Positions 1 through 7,883 of a stretch of 41,210 bases of DNA are shown one piece after another. Both the position numbers and the translations under genes were made by a program. How positions within the stretch are numbered: the stretch's first letter is position 1; each line of letters begins with the position of its first letter. The stretch is taken from positions 1 through 41,210 of the forward strand of contig JBEKHI010000018.1 of assembly GCA_050012355.1 (NCBI GenBank), read 5' to 3'. This DNA is from JBEKHI01 sp050012355 (GTDB lineage: Bacteria; Actinomycetota; Actinomycetes; Streptosporangiales; Streptosporangiaceae). The notes beneath the pieces were generated by a model. The model did no database searches. It was not told where the DNA came from and worked only from the letters and a program-made list of their open reading frames with translations.

Positions 1-189
1 GGCTATCACCACGTTCCGAGTGTCAGAGGCGACCTGCTGGCCAGGCTCGGCCGCCACGGTGAGGCCGCGGACGAGTTCCGCCGGGCGGCGTCCCTCACCA
101 AGAACGGCCCGGAACACACCATGCTTCTGCGCCGAGCAGACGATTGCGACGAAACGCACCCCAAGGATGGCCCATCGCTGGCGCGCTGA
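1..189 (+). CDS. ECF sigma factor, C-terminal end (partial, runs off left edge)
   Basis: Frame 1 is open from the first base to a TGA at 187-189 and gives about 62 residues. The peptide begins GYHHVPSVRGDLLARLGRH and continues with EAADEFRRAASLTKN and a final LLRRADDCD segment. This matches the C-terminal helical domain found in large ECF sigma factors of the DUF6596 (YlaC/SigJ-like) type, in which GYH, RADLLxRLGR, EAxxxYxRAxxLTxN and RAxL recur in this order. Such proteins carry a normal sigma-2/sigma-4 pair upstream, which lies outside the window. The last residues (ETHPKDGPSLAR) go beyond the usual family end and overlap an inverted repeat. The family call rests on this short tail only, so it is probable rather than certain. 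Confidence 0.7.
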   Translation, partial: GYHHVPSVRGDLLARLGRHGEAADEFRRAASLTKNGPEHTMLLRRADDCDETHPKDGPSLAR

Positions 190-213
190 CGCCATCGATG
201 GCCCATCCATGGG
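166..213. repeat. Cluster of short inverted repeats after the sigma factor gene
   Basis: GATGG-C-CCATC, an inverted repeat with one central base, occurs at 166-176 and again at 197-207. GCCATCGATGGC at 191-202 is a perfect 12-base palindrome, and CCCAT-CC-ATGGG at 202-213 is another inverted repeat. The first copy lies inside the 3' end of the sigma factor gene, the others in the gap before the ABC exporter. It could be an operator array or an mRNA structure. No T-tract follows, so it is not a typical intrinsic terminator. Confidence 0.45.
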
Positions 214-361
214 GTCAGTGAAGACCTCGCCGACCGTCGCTGGTGCATGGGCCTTGCTCCCCCGCGCGGTGAGTCCGGATCGACGCGCCTCACCGCTTCT
301 TGCTGTTATCAGACTCATCTTAGGGTTGCCTGGTGTAACGGGGCCGTGGCATGGTGGCGGG

Positions 362-2170
362 ATGCGCCGGGCACTGACTCCCCCAGGCTATGACGCCGCT
401 GTCCGGCTGCTATGGGAGACCAGTCGGCCTCTCACGTTTGGCGTCGCGCTGTACGCGCTGGCCGCCTCGGTGCTGCCGAACCTTGTGCTGATCGCGGCCG
501 GGCACCTGGTCGGGGCCATCCCAGCCGCCGCGCGATCCGGGCTGGCCTCCGCTGCCGGTCATCGCATGATCACGGCGCTCGTGGTCACCGGGGTGGCCTA
601 TGCCGCGGCGCTGTTGCTCGGCCCGGTGCAGTCGGCGCTCAGCTCGGTGGTGAAGTGGCGGCTGGTGTACCGCACCCAGGACCGGCTGATCTCGGCCGTC
701 AGCGGGCCGCCTGGCATCGGGCATCTTGAGGACCCGCAGGTCCTCGATGACCTGGCACTCGCCCAGGGCCAGCTGGTGAACCAGCAGTCGGCGGACGCGC
801 CGATGACGCTGGCGCTGGTGGTGAGCAACCGGGCAGCTGGCTTGATGGCGTGCGCGGTGCTGGCGTCGTGGCGCTGGTGGCTGGGGCTGGGCATGCTGGT
901 CATGTGGCTGGCTATCCGCCGCCCGCAGCTCGCCTTGATCAGGAAGCAGGGCGCGCTGTACGCGGGGAGCTTGGAAGTACTGCGCCGGGCGTGGTACTTG
1001 CAGCGGCTGGCGGCGCTGCCGACGGTGGCTAAGGAGTCCCGGGTGTTCGGGCTCGGCGGCTGGCTGGTCGACCGCTACCGGTCGCAGTTCATGCTCGGCA
1101 TGGCGGCGCCGTGGGCCGCGCTGCGCGAACTGGACCGCAAGGTGCTGCTGCTGGCCATCCCGGTGCTCGCGGCGTTCGGTGCCGCCTGCGGCTACCTCGG
1201 CTATGCCGCGTTCCACCACGAGATCGCGCTCGGCACGCTGGCGGTCATGCTGCCGATGCTGGCGGCCACCACTCCGTTCGGCGACATCTCCTGGGATGAC
1301 GTGGCATTGGCGTGGATGCTGCAGGGTCTCCCCAAGGCCGGCCAGCTGGAAGCCGCGCTCGCCCCGCGCGACGAGCTCTCCGGCACCCGCCCGGCGGCCG
1401 GGCTGCCCGCACGCGAGGTGCAATTCGAGAACATCACGTTCACGTACCCGGGATCAGGGCGGCCGGTCTTCGACAACCTGAACCTGGTCATACCGGCCGG
1501 GGAGTCGACCGCGCTGGTCGGCATCAACGGCGCGGGCAAGACGACGCTGGTGAAACTGCTCGCCCGGCTGCACGACCCATCGGCCGGGCGCATCCTGGTC
1601 GACGGGACGAACCTGATCGAGCTGGACCCCGCGCAGTGGCAGCGCCAGGTCGCGGTCGTCTTCCAGGACTTCGCGCACTACCCGCTGACGTTGCGGGAGA
1701 ACATCGGCTGGGGCTCCCCCGCTTACCTGGATGACACCGATGGCCTGCGGGAATCCGCCCGGCGGGCGGGAGCGCCGACCGACGCTGGCTGGGACACGGT
1801 GCTATCCCGCAGCTACGACGGCGGCACCGATCTGTCGGGCGGGCAATGGCAGCGGATCGCGCTGGCCCGGGCACTGTTCGCGGTGCGGCACGGCGCCAGG
1901 ATCCTGGTGCTCGACGAGCCGACCGCCTGGCTGGATGCCCGCGGCGAGGCCGACTTCTTCGACCGGTTCCTGGACATCACCGAGGGCACCACCTCGCTGA
2001 TCATCTCGCACCGGTTCTCCACCGTCCGCCGGGCGGACCACATCTGCGTGCTCGATGACGGGCGGGTACTCGAACAGGGCGATCACGACTCGCTGGTCGC
2101 GGCCGGGAACCGGTACGCCGAACTGTTCCGCCTGCAGGCGGCGCGCTACACCGAGGAGCCAGCCGAATGA
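362..2170 (+). CDS. ABC exporter half-transporter, permease-ATPase fusion (subunit 1)
   Basis: A 602-residue type IV ABC exporter half: about 330 residues of membrane domain, then one nucleotide-binding domain. Visible ATPase motifs are Walker A GINGAGKTT near residue 387, signature LSGGQWQR near 491, Walker B ILVLDEPT near 513 and the H-loop SHRFSTVR near 549. The residue after DEPTAWLD follows the normal pattern, so this site looks catalytically complete. The frame is open further upstream, but the peptide before 362 is arginine/proline-rich and unlike the family; ATG 362 gives a normal N-terminus leading into the first membrane helix. Its stop overlaps the next start by four bases (ATGA 2167-2170). 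The two halves probably form a heterodimer that exports a lipophilic compound or peptide. The substrate is not readable, though a P450 follows directly. Confidence 0.9.
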   Translation: MRRALTPPGYDAAVRLLWETSRPLTFGVALYALAASVLPNLVLIAAGHLVGAIPAAARSGLASAAGHRMITALVVTGVAYAAALLLGPVQSALSSVVKWRLVYRTQDRLISAVSGPPGIGHLEDPQVLDDLALAQGQLVNQQSADAPMTLALVVSNRAAGLMACAVLASWRWWLGLGMLVMWLAIRRPQLALIRKQGALYAGSLEVLRRAWYLQRLAALPTVAKESRVFGLGGWLVDRYRSQFMLGMAAPWAALRELDRKVLLLAIPVLAAFGAACGYLGYAAFHHEIALGTLAVMLPMLAATTPFGDISWDDVALAWMLQGLPKAGQLEAALAPRDELSGTRPAAGLPAREVQFENITFTYPGSGRPVFDNLNLVIPAGESTALVGINGAGKTTLVKLLARLHDPSAGRILVDGTNLIELDPAQWQRQVAVVFQDFAHYPLTLRENIGWGSPAYLDDTDGLRESARRAGAPTDAGWDTVLSRSYDGGTDLSGGQWQRIALARALFAVRHGARILVLDEPTAWLDARGEADFFDRFLDITEGTTSLIISHRFSTVRRADHICVLDDGRVLEQGDHDSLVAAGNRYAELFRLQAARYTEEPAE

Positions 2171-3966
2171 GCCGCCAAATGAGCCGCCAGCGGACTTGGA
2201 CCTCGGTGGCCGGCTGGGGCTGGCGGGCCGCGCCGGGCTGGCTGGCCTGGACCGCGGCGATGTTGCTGGGGGGTGCCGTCGCCTCCGTGCTGTACCCGGT
2301 CTGCCTGGCACTGGTGATCGACGCGTCGCTGCGCCGGCAGCCGACGCAGGTGCTGCTGGGCGTGGTCGGCGTCGCCGTGCTCTACACGGTGACCTGGGCA
2401 CTGGGAATGTTCGCCGGAAGCGCCGGCGCCACCTTGTCCGACCGGACAGCCGGCTACCTGACCGCGCGGGCCGCGCAGGCGCTGCACGCGGTCAGCGGCA
2501 TCGACCACCTGGAACGCCCGGAGTACCTGGCCGAGCTCGAGCTGCTCCAGCAGAACCTCCGGCTGCTCGCCAACGGCGCCCGGCAGATGCTCATCGTGCT
2601 GCAGGTGCTGGTCCGGACCATCGGGATGGTGGTCATCCTCGCCGTGGTCTATCCGCCGCTCGCGCTGCTGCCGTTGTGCGCCGCCGCGCCGGTGGCCGGT
2701 GAGCGGATCTCCGTCTGGCTGCGGCAGCGCACCGACGAGCGGCTGGCCCCGCGGCGGCGGCTAGCCAACGAGCTGTTCGAGCTGGCCACCTCGGCGGGCC
2801 CGGCTAAGGAACTGCGCGTCTTCGGCGCGACCGCCCCGCTGCGGGAGCGGCACGGGTCCCTGGCCGGTGAGGTGAACGCCGGCACGACCCGGGCGGCTCT
2901 GCTCGGCGGCGGGTTTGGCGCGGTCGGCTGGCTGGTGTTCGCGGCCGGGTTCGTGACCGGCATCGCCGTCGTCGTGGTCCGCGCCGCGCACGGCGATGCC
3001 TCGGTCGGCGAGGTGGTGCTAGCGGTGACGCTGATCCAGCGAGCCCAGCTGCAGGTCGGCCAGGCCGCCAACTCCATCGGCCAGCTGCTGACCACCACCC
3101 GCACCGCGCGGCGGATGCTGTGGCTGGAGGACTACGCCGCCGATGACCACGCGCGGCGGCGACGGCCCGGCCTCGCGAAGCCGCCCGCCGCGCTCAGCCA
3201 CGGCATCACATTGCGGAACGTCAGCTTCGGCTACCCGCCGGACGGTGAGCCGGTGCTGGACCGCATCGACCTGCACCTGCCCGCCGGATCCGCCGTCGCG
3301 GTCGTCGGCGAGAACGGCGCGGGCAAGACGACGCTGGTGAAGCTGCTCACCGGGATGTACCCGCCGACGTCGGGTCAGGTGCTGATCGACGACGTGCCAC
3401 TGGACGACATCGACCTGGACGCCTGGCGGGAACGCACCGCCGCCACCTTCCAGGACTTCGTGCGCTTCGAGCTGCTGGCGGGCGAAACCATCGGGCTCGG
3501 TGACCTGCCCCGGCTGGACGACGACGCGGCCCTGGCGGCGGCGATCCACCGCGCGGACGCGGACGCGGTAACTGGTGAGCTTGCCGGCGGCCTGGCCACA
3601 CCACTCGGCCGCTCGTTCAGCGGCGGGCAGGAGCTGTCCGGCGGTCAGTGGCAGCGACTGGCGCTGGCCCGCGGCATGATGCGCGACGTCCCGCTGCTGC
3701 TGATCCTGGACGAGCCCACCGCGAGCCTGGACGCCATCACCGAAGCCGCGTTGTTCGAGCGGTACCTGACGGCGCGCACGCTGGCGGCCGAGGCCGGGGC
3801 GATCACGCTGCTGGTGTCACACCGCTTCTCGACCGTGCGGATGGCCGACCTGATCGTGGTCCTGGACCAGGGCCGGATCGCCGCGGCCGGCAGCCACGCG
3901 GACCTGATGCGGTCCGGCGGCCTGTACGCCGAGCTCTACGAACTCCAGGCCCGCGCCTACCGCTAG
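2167..3966 (+). CDS. ABC exporter half-transporter, permease-ATPase fusion (subunit 2)
   Basis: A 599-residue partner of the preceding gene, translationally coupled to it through ATGA. The N-terminal half is a six-helix exporter membrane domain; WRWW-like aromatic clusters and long hydrophobic stretches are present. The ATPase domain shows Walker A GENGAGKTTLVK near residue 382, signature LSGGQWQRLALARG near 488, Walker B LLLILDEPTASLD near 511 and SHRFSTVRMAD. Both halves keep all catalytic motifs, so a symmetric two-site transporter is expected, unlike heterodimers with one degenerate site. Both halves carry the same Q-W after the signature GG, which suggests an internal duplication origin. 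Located in the cytoplasmic membrane. Confidence 0.93.
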   Translation: MSRQMSRQRTWTSVAGWGWRAAPGWLAWTAAMLLGGAVASVLYPVCLALVIDASLRRQPTQVLLGVVGVAVLYTVTWALGMFAGSAGATLSDRTAGYLTARAAQALHAVSGIDHLERPEYLAELELLQQNLRLLANGARQMLIVLQVLVRTIGMVVILAVVYPPLALLPLCAAAPVAGERISVWLRQRTDERLAPRRRLANELFELATSAGPAKELRVFGATAPLRERHGSLAGEVNAGTTRAALLGGGFGAVGWLVFAAGFVTGIAVVVVRAAHGDASVGEVVLAVTLIQRAQLQVGQAANSIGQLLTTTRTARRMLWLEDYAADDHARRRRPGLAKPPAALSHGITLRNVSFGYPPDGEPVLDRIDLHLPAGSAVAVVGENGAGKTTLVKLLTGMYPPTSGQVLIDDVPLDDIDLDAWRERTAATFQDFVRFELLAGETIGLGDLPRLDDDAALAAAIHRADADAVTGELAGGLATPLGRSFSGGQELSGGQWQRLALARGMMRDVPLLLILDEPTASLDAITEAALFERYLTARTLAAEAGAITLLVSHRFSTVRMADLIVVLDQGRIAAAGSHADLMRSGGLYAELYELQARAYR

Positions 3967-4000
3967 CCGCCTACGGCCGGCCGGTCCGTACAGTTGATAG

Positions 4001-5074
4001 ATGCTCGCTGAACTGGACAAAGACCCCTATCCCCTGCTCAGGGAGCTGCGAGAGACCGAGCCGGTGTGCTGGGTTCCTGAGCTGAACGCGTGGCTGGTGA
4101 CCCGCTACGACCTGGCGGTCGCGGTGCTGAAGGACTACGGGACGTTCACCGTGGACGACCCGCGGTTCACCACCGCGCGGGTCACCGGGCCCAGCATGCT
4201 GTCCCTCGACGGCGCGGAGCATGCCCGGCACCGGAACGCGTTCGCCCGCGGCCTGCGGCCGGCCGCGCTGAACACGGATTTCGCCGCCGCCGAGGTGACC
4301 CGGCTGGTGGATGAGTTCCGCGCTGACGGTCAGGCGGAGCTGCGGCGGGCGCTGGCTGGCCCGCTGGCGGCGGCGGTGATGGCGGACGTCCTCGGTCTCG
4401 ACCAGCCCGCTAGCGTCGTCCTGGCCTGGTACGACGAGATCGTCTCGGTGGTTTCCGGGCTGGCGGGAAGCACGGAGGGCGGGAGATATGACACACCATC
4501 GTTTTGGAAACTTAAGGACGCCATCGTAGCGGCGGTCAGCGGGGAGAGGTCAGCACTGCTTACGGCGGCGGCCGGTGATCTGGCCACCGACGAGGTGGTG
4601 GCGAACGCGGCCGTGTTGCTGTTCGGCGGGATCGAGACCACCGAGGGGATGATCGCGAACGCGATCGCGCACCTGCTGGCGTCCGGCGAGCCCTCGGTCG
4701 AGGAGTCACTGCGGCTTGAGCCGGCGGCGGCGGTCGTCGACCGGTACGCCACCAGGGACACCGAACTGGGCGGGGCGGCGATCCGGCGCGGTGACCAGGT
4801 GACCGTGTCGATCACCGGAGCGAACCGCGACCCGGCGACCTTCCCCGGCCCCGACGTCTATCTCCCGTCACGGCCGAACGCTGGCAAGCACCTGGCGTTC
4901 GCGCACGGCCCGCACTTCTGCGTCGGCGCGCACCTGGCGCGGCTGGAGACCGAGTCGGCGCTGGCCGCGATCCGCGCGCTACCAGGTGTGCGGCTGGCCG
5001 CGCCCGTGCAGGTGCGCGGCGTGGTGTTCCGCAAGCCGGTCAAGTTGCTGGTGGAGTGGGATGGCGTTATATAG
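4001..5074 (+). CDS. Cytochrome P450
   Basis: A 357-residue soluble bacterial P450. The heme-binding loop FAHGPHFCVGAHLAR places the iron-ligating Cys at residue 307. The I-helix oxygen-binding motif appears as FGGIETTEG near 208-216, where the acid before TT is Glu instead of the usual Asp/Glu alternation. The K-helix ExxR is EESLR near 234. At 357 residues it is about 40 shorter than typical family members; the shortening is at the N-terminus and between helices F and I, where a locally AT-rich stretch (about 4485-4520) encodes GRYDTPSFWKLKD. The start is 34 bases after the ABC exporter, on the same strand, with no strong ribosome site, so co-transcription is likely. It needs a ferredoxin and reductase that are not in the window. 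It may tailor the compound the exporter moves. Confidence 0.92.
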   Translation: MLAELDKDPYPLLRELRETEPVCWVPELNAWLVTRYDLAVAVLKDYGTFTVDDPRFTTARVTGPSMLSLDGAEHARHRNAFARGLRPAALNTDFAAAEVTRLVDEFRADGQAELRRALAGPLAAAVMADVLGLDQPASVVLAWYDEIVSVVSGLAGSTEGGRYDTPSFWKLKDAIVAAVSGERSALLTAAAGDLATDEVVANAAVLLFGGIETTEGMIANAIAHLLASGEPSVEESLRLEPAAAVVDRYATRDTELGGAAIRRGDQVTVSITGANRDPATFPGPDVYLPSRPNAGKHLAFAHGPHFCVGAHLARLETESALAAIRALPGVRLAAPVQVRGVVFRKPVKLLVEWDGVI

Positions 5075-5210
5075 TGATGCTGTCGGCGTGAGAGGGCGCC
5101 GCCGGGTTCGCGGGCAGGACTTGAGTCCACCTCTATTGCGGGGTAATGCTTTCCGGCAAGACCGTCTTCTTACCGAGTCCACACGCGAGCCTGGGCTTTG
5201 AGGAGACGTC

Positions 5211-6506
5211 ATGTCTGAGCTTCCCGGCCGCCCCGACCTCGACCAGCTCCGCCGCCAGGCGCGCGAGCTACTCAGGGCCGCCGCTGATGGCGAGCCGACT
5301 GCCCTGACCCGGCTCCGTGCGGTCTCGGAACGGGTAACGCTGTCGGCGGCCCAGCTGGCGGTGGCCCGCGAGCACGGCTTCGCGAGCTGGCCCGCGCTGC
5401 GCGCCGAGGCGGAGCGCCGCCGGGCGGAGCTGGCCCCTGACGACCCGGGAGCCGCGCGGTCCGGAACCCGCTGGTCGTTCGGCGGAGCCGCCGCCATCGA
5501 GACCGCGGCGGGAACGCTGCACCCCAGCGTGCTGATCGCGGGCCAGGATCACGCCACCATGCATGCCTCGCTGATGCCTTCCGGTGAGACTCAGCCGCAT
5601 TCTGATGACGGCTCCATGAGAACCCTCAGAGAGGCGATCATCGGTGCCGTGGCGGTCACCGACGACCGGGGAACGGTATATACCCTCGAAGCCGCGGGGA
5701 TGTCGGGCTGGCCAGGCAGCGAGCTGATATCACTGCAACTGCGGGTGGATCCTGTTCCGGCTCGTGAACGCGACTGGCTTGAACTGCGCGGAAAAGACGG
5801 GTCGGCGACCCGCCTGCTGCGGTCCGCGCGCCTGGATGCACCCGTGAGCCGACTGGCACCGGTGCCGGACAGTCCCGCCGAGCGGGAACTGTCGGGGCAG
5901 GCCGTGCATCTTATCGGCCTGCTGCTCAATGGAGCCGGTCAGGACATCATGGAGCAGTACTGTTCCGCCGCGCTCACCAGGGCAGCGGAGCTCCAGCGGT
6001 CCGGCGCCGCTGGAGAACTGGCCGACCAGCTGGCCCGGCTCTGCGCCCTGCTCACGGGGCACGGCCCGGCCGACGGGCTCCCCCGCCGATGGGCCGACAT
6101 GATTAACACCGTGAACCATAACGACGGTGCGCGGTATCACCTTGACATCTCCGCCGCCTTGCCCGTCATCGATGGCACCGCGGTCCGGGTCCACAGTGTC
6201 ATATCCGAGCCCGAATCCTGGCGCGTATATCTGCGGGCGGAACCTGGCTGGTGGATCTACAGCGCCGACCGGAACCGTAAACGGGCCGTCATGCTGGTCC
6301 ACGCCGAGGACGACCGTGGCGGCACGTACCTGAGCGAGTTCGGCGGCGGCAGCGGCAACGCCGATCACGAGGAACTCAACGTGAAGCTGCTGCCCAGGCT
6401 CAACCCGCTCGCCCGCCGCCTGACGCTGACATTCAGCGGAACGGGTGAATGCGAACAGGCAGCCCTCGAAATCCGCCTGCCACGACGTGGTAACACAACG
6501 CCGTAA
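5211..6506 (+). CDS. Protein of unknown function with ankyrin-protein-type N-terminal module
   Basis: A 431-residue soluble protein with a clear ribosome site AGGAG at 5201-5205, five bases before the ATG. The first ~65 residues (PDLDQLRRQARELLRAA, then LSAAQLAVAREHGFASWPAL) form a helical module that I know from the N-terminus of many actinobacterial ankyrin-repeat and related proteins. No ankyrin repeats follow here. The remaining ~360 residues have mixed alpha/beta character, with no signal peptide, membrane segment or catalytic motif that I recognise. A segment near residues 95-130 (IETAAGTLHPSVLIAGQDHATMHASLM) has a His-rich beta-like character. I assign no function. Confidence 0.8.
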   Translation: MSELPGRPDLDQLRRQARELLRAAADGEPTALTRLRAVSERVTLSAAQLAVAREHGFASWPALRAEAERRRAELAPDDPGAARSGTRWSFGGAAAIETAAGTLHPSVLIAGQDHATMHASLMPSGETQPHSDDGSMRTLREAIIGAVAVTDDRGTVYTLEAAGMSGWPGSELISLQLRVDPVPARERDWLELRGKDGSATRLLRSARLDAPVSRLAPVPDSPAERELSGQAVHLIGLLLNGAGQDIMEQYCSAALTRAAELQRSGAAGELADQLARLCALLTGHGPADGLPRRWADMINTVNHNDGARYHLDISAALPVIDGTAVRVHSVISEPESWRVYLRAEPGWWIYSADRNRKRAVMLVHAEDDRGGTYLSEFGGGSGNADHEELNVKLLPRLNPLARRLTLTFSGTGECEQAALEIRLPRRGNTTP

Positions 6507-6673
6507 ACTTGGTTACTATGCGTGCTTCGACCCGTTTAGAGCGATGCATCACATACCTCGATCCAGGCACAGGAGTACTCTTACGAATCGAAGAGCGGGG
6601 CATGTGGATGAGGTGACCGGCCTAAACGCGTTATCCGGGTACGTCCTGCGGGCAGCGAGAGAGGACTGCGGAC

Positions 6674-7834
6674 GTGGATGACATGGCTCAGGCCGTGGCT
6701 GGACCACGCGCACAGCGGCGGCCCCCGGCTGAGGCCATCACCGGAGACGACGTGCCAATCTCGGATGAAACCGACGTAGCCGACCCGGCCACCGCCGAGC
6801 GGCGCGCGCACCCGGGACGGCGGCTGCTACTCGGGGTGCTAGCCGCGGCCGTGCTCGCGGGCATCATCATTGTCGGGCGGCATACGCTCGCCAAGTCACT
6901 GCACGTCCTCGACGACGCGAACCCGGCGTGGCTGTTGCTCGCGCTGGTCGCCGAGGCCGCGTCGCTGAGCGCGTTCGGGCTGAGCCGGACCCTGCTGCTG
7001 CGCGCGAATAGCCACCGGCCCGGCGCCCGGCGGATCCGGTTCCGCGAGGTCATGGTGGTGACGTACGCGGCCAACGCATTGTCGCTGTCGGTGCCGTTCG
7101 CCGGCGCCGAGCTGGCGGTCGTGTACTCCTACCGCGAGTTCCGCCGCAGCGGCGCCGACTCGGCGACGACCAGCTGGTCGCTGGGGGTGTCGGCGCTGTT
7201 CTCGACCTCGGCGCTGGCGTTCGTGCTGCTCATCGGCGCGGCGGCGGGCGGCTGGTCCGCGGGTACCGCGGCGGCGCTCGCCGGAGCCCTGCTGTACCTG
7301 ATCCCCGGTGCCGGGGTGCTCCTGGCGTTGCGGTACTCCCGGGTGCGCGCCGTGCTGCAGGGTGTGCTGGCCCGGCTGGCGGAGCTGAGCCGGCGCGTGT
7401 TCGGCAAACCGGAGAACGGCGCGGACGGGCTGGAAGCCTATCTCGACGAGGTGTCGAGCACCCGGATGCCCTGGCAGAGCTACCTGCGGGTCTTCGGGCT
7501 CGCCGCGGCGAACTGGCTGCTGGACTGCGCCGCGCTGGCCTGCGCGATCCGGGCGATGGGCCAGCCGGTCCCGTGGCGGGAGCTGCTGCTGGTCTACGGC
7601 GCGGGCGCCGCCGTCGGCAGCACCGGGATCACCCCGGGCGGTTTCGGGCTGGTGGAGCTGGCGCTCACCGCGGCGCTGACCGCCTCGGGGCTGCCGTCCT
7701 CGCACGCCCTGGCCGCCGTGCTGGCCTACCGGCTGGTGAACTTCTGGCTGGTGATTCTCGCTGGCTGGGTGTGTGTCGCGGTCCTGGCCCGTCGCGGTTC
7801 CCGCGGCGAGAACACCGCTGGACCGCTAAAATAG
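6674..7834 (+). CDS. Polytopic membrane protein, lysylphosphatidylglycerol synthase TM family (UPF0104/YbhN-like)
   Basis: A 386-residue protein. The first ~50 residues are polar and acidic, then RRLLLGVLAAAVLAGIIIVG starts a series of about eight hydrophobic helices. The pattern of the family (PF03706) is visible: a conserved region FREVMVVTYAANALSLSVPF around residue 118-137, a GAELAVVYSYRE loop, and the C-terminal GSTGITPGGFGLVELALT, which matches the PGGxGxxE signature of these flippase-like domains. It lacks the soluble aminoacyl-transferase domain of full MprF, so it is not itself a lysyl-PG synthase. It probably moves a lipid or polyprenyl-linked substrate. The start is GTG 6674 with GAGAGAGGA upstream; ATG 6683 is an alternative. 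The stop lies in a KstR-type palindrome. Confidence 0.85.
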   Translation: MDDMAQAVAGPRAQRRPPAEAITGDDVPISDETDVADPATAERRAHPGRRLLLGVLAAAVLAGIIIVGRHTLAKSLHVLDDANPAWLLLALVAEAASLSAFGLSRTLLLRANSHRPGARRIRFREVMVVTYAANALSLSVPFAGAELAVVYSYREFRRSGADSATTSWSLGVSALFSTSALAFVLLIGAAAGGWSAGTAAALAGALLYLIPGAGVLLALRYSRVRAVLQGVLARLAELSRRVFGKPENGADGLEAYLDEVSSTRMPWQSYLRVFGLAAANWLLDCAALACAIRAMGQPVPWRELLLVYGAGAAVGSTGITPGGFGLVELALTAALTASGLPSSHALAAVLAYRLVNFWLVILAGWVCVAVLARRGSRGENTAGPLK

Positions 7835-7845
7835 AACGTGTTATA
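7832..7845. promoter_or_regulatory. KstR-type palindrome upstream of the hydrolase gene
   Basis: TAGAACGTGTTATA fits the published 14-base KstR operator pattern TNNAACNNGTTNNA at every fixed position. It lies 38 bases before the ATG of the epoxide-hydrolase-like gene, a position suited to a repressor site, and its first three bases are the stop codon of the preceding gene. KstR is the TetR-type repressor of sterol catabolism in mycolic actinobacteria. Whether this host has KstR is unknown from the window, so the match is suggestive only. Confidence 0.45.
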
Positions 7846-7883
7846 CCTAGTGAGTCGTGCGGACCGCGGCGTTACGAGGCGAG

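Noticed and set aside
300..326. TTGCTG ... TAGGGT as promoter of the exporter operon
   Set aside because: Spacing of 15 and a poor -10 hexamer; not better than chance in this region.
410..1423. Long minus-strand frame opposite the ABC exporter
   Set aside because: Peptide is rich in Arg, Gln and His without family pattern; it is the antisense shadow of a clear ABC transporter gene in high-GC DNA.
4229..4242. GGAACGCGTTCGCC as a second KstR-type site
   Set aside because: The required flanking T and A are absent and it is inside the P450 coding sequence.
5117..5128. GGACT-TG-AGTCC hairpin after the P450 gene as terminator
   Set aside because: Stem of only five bases with a two-base loop and no T-tract; too weak to support.
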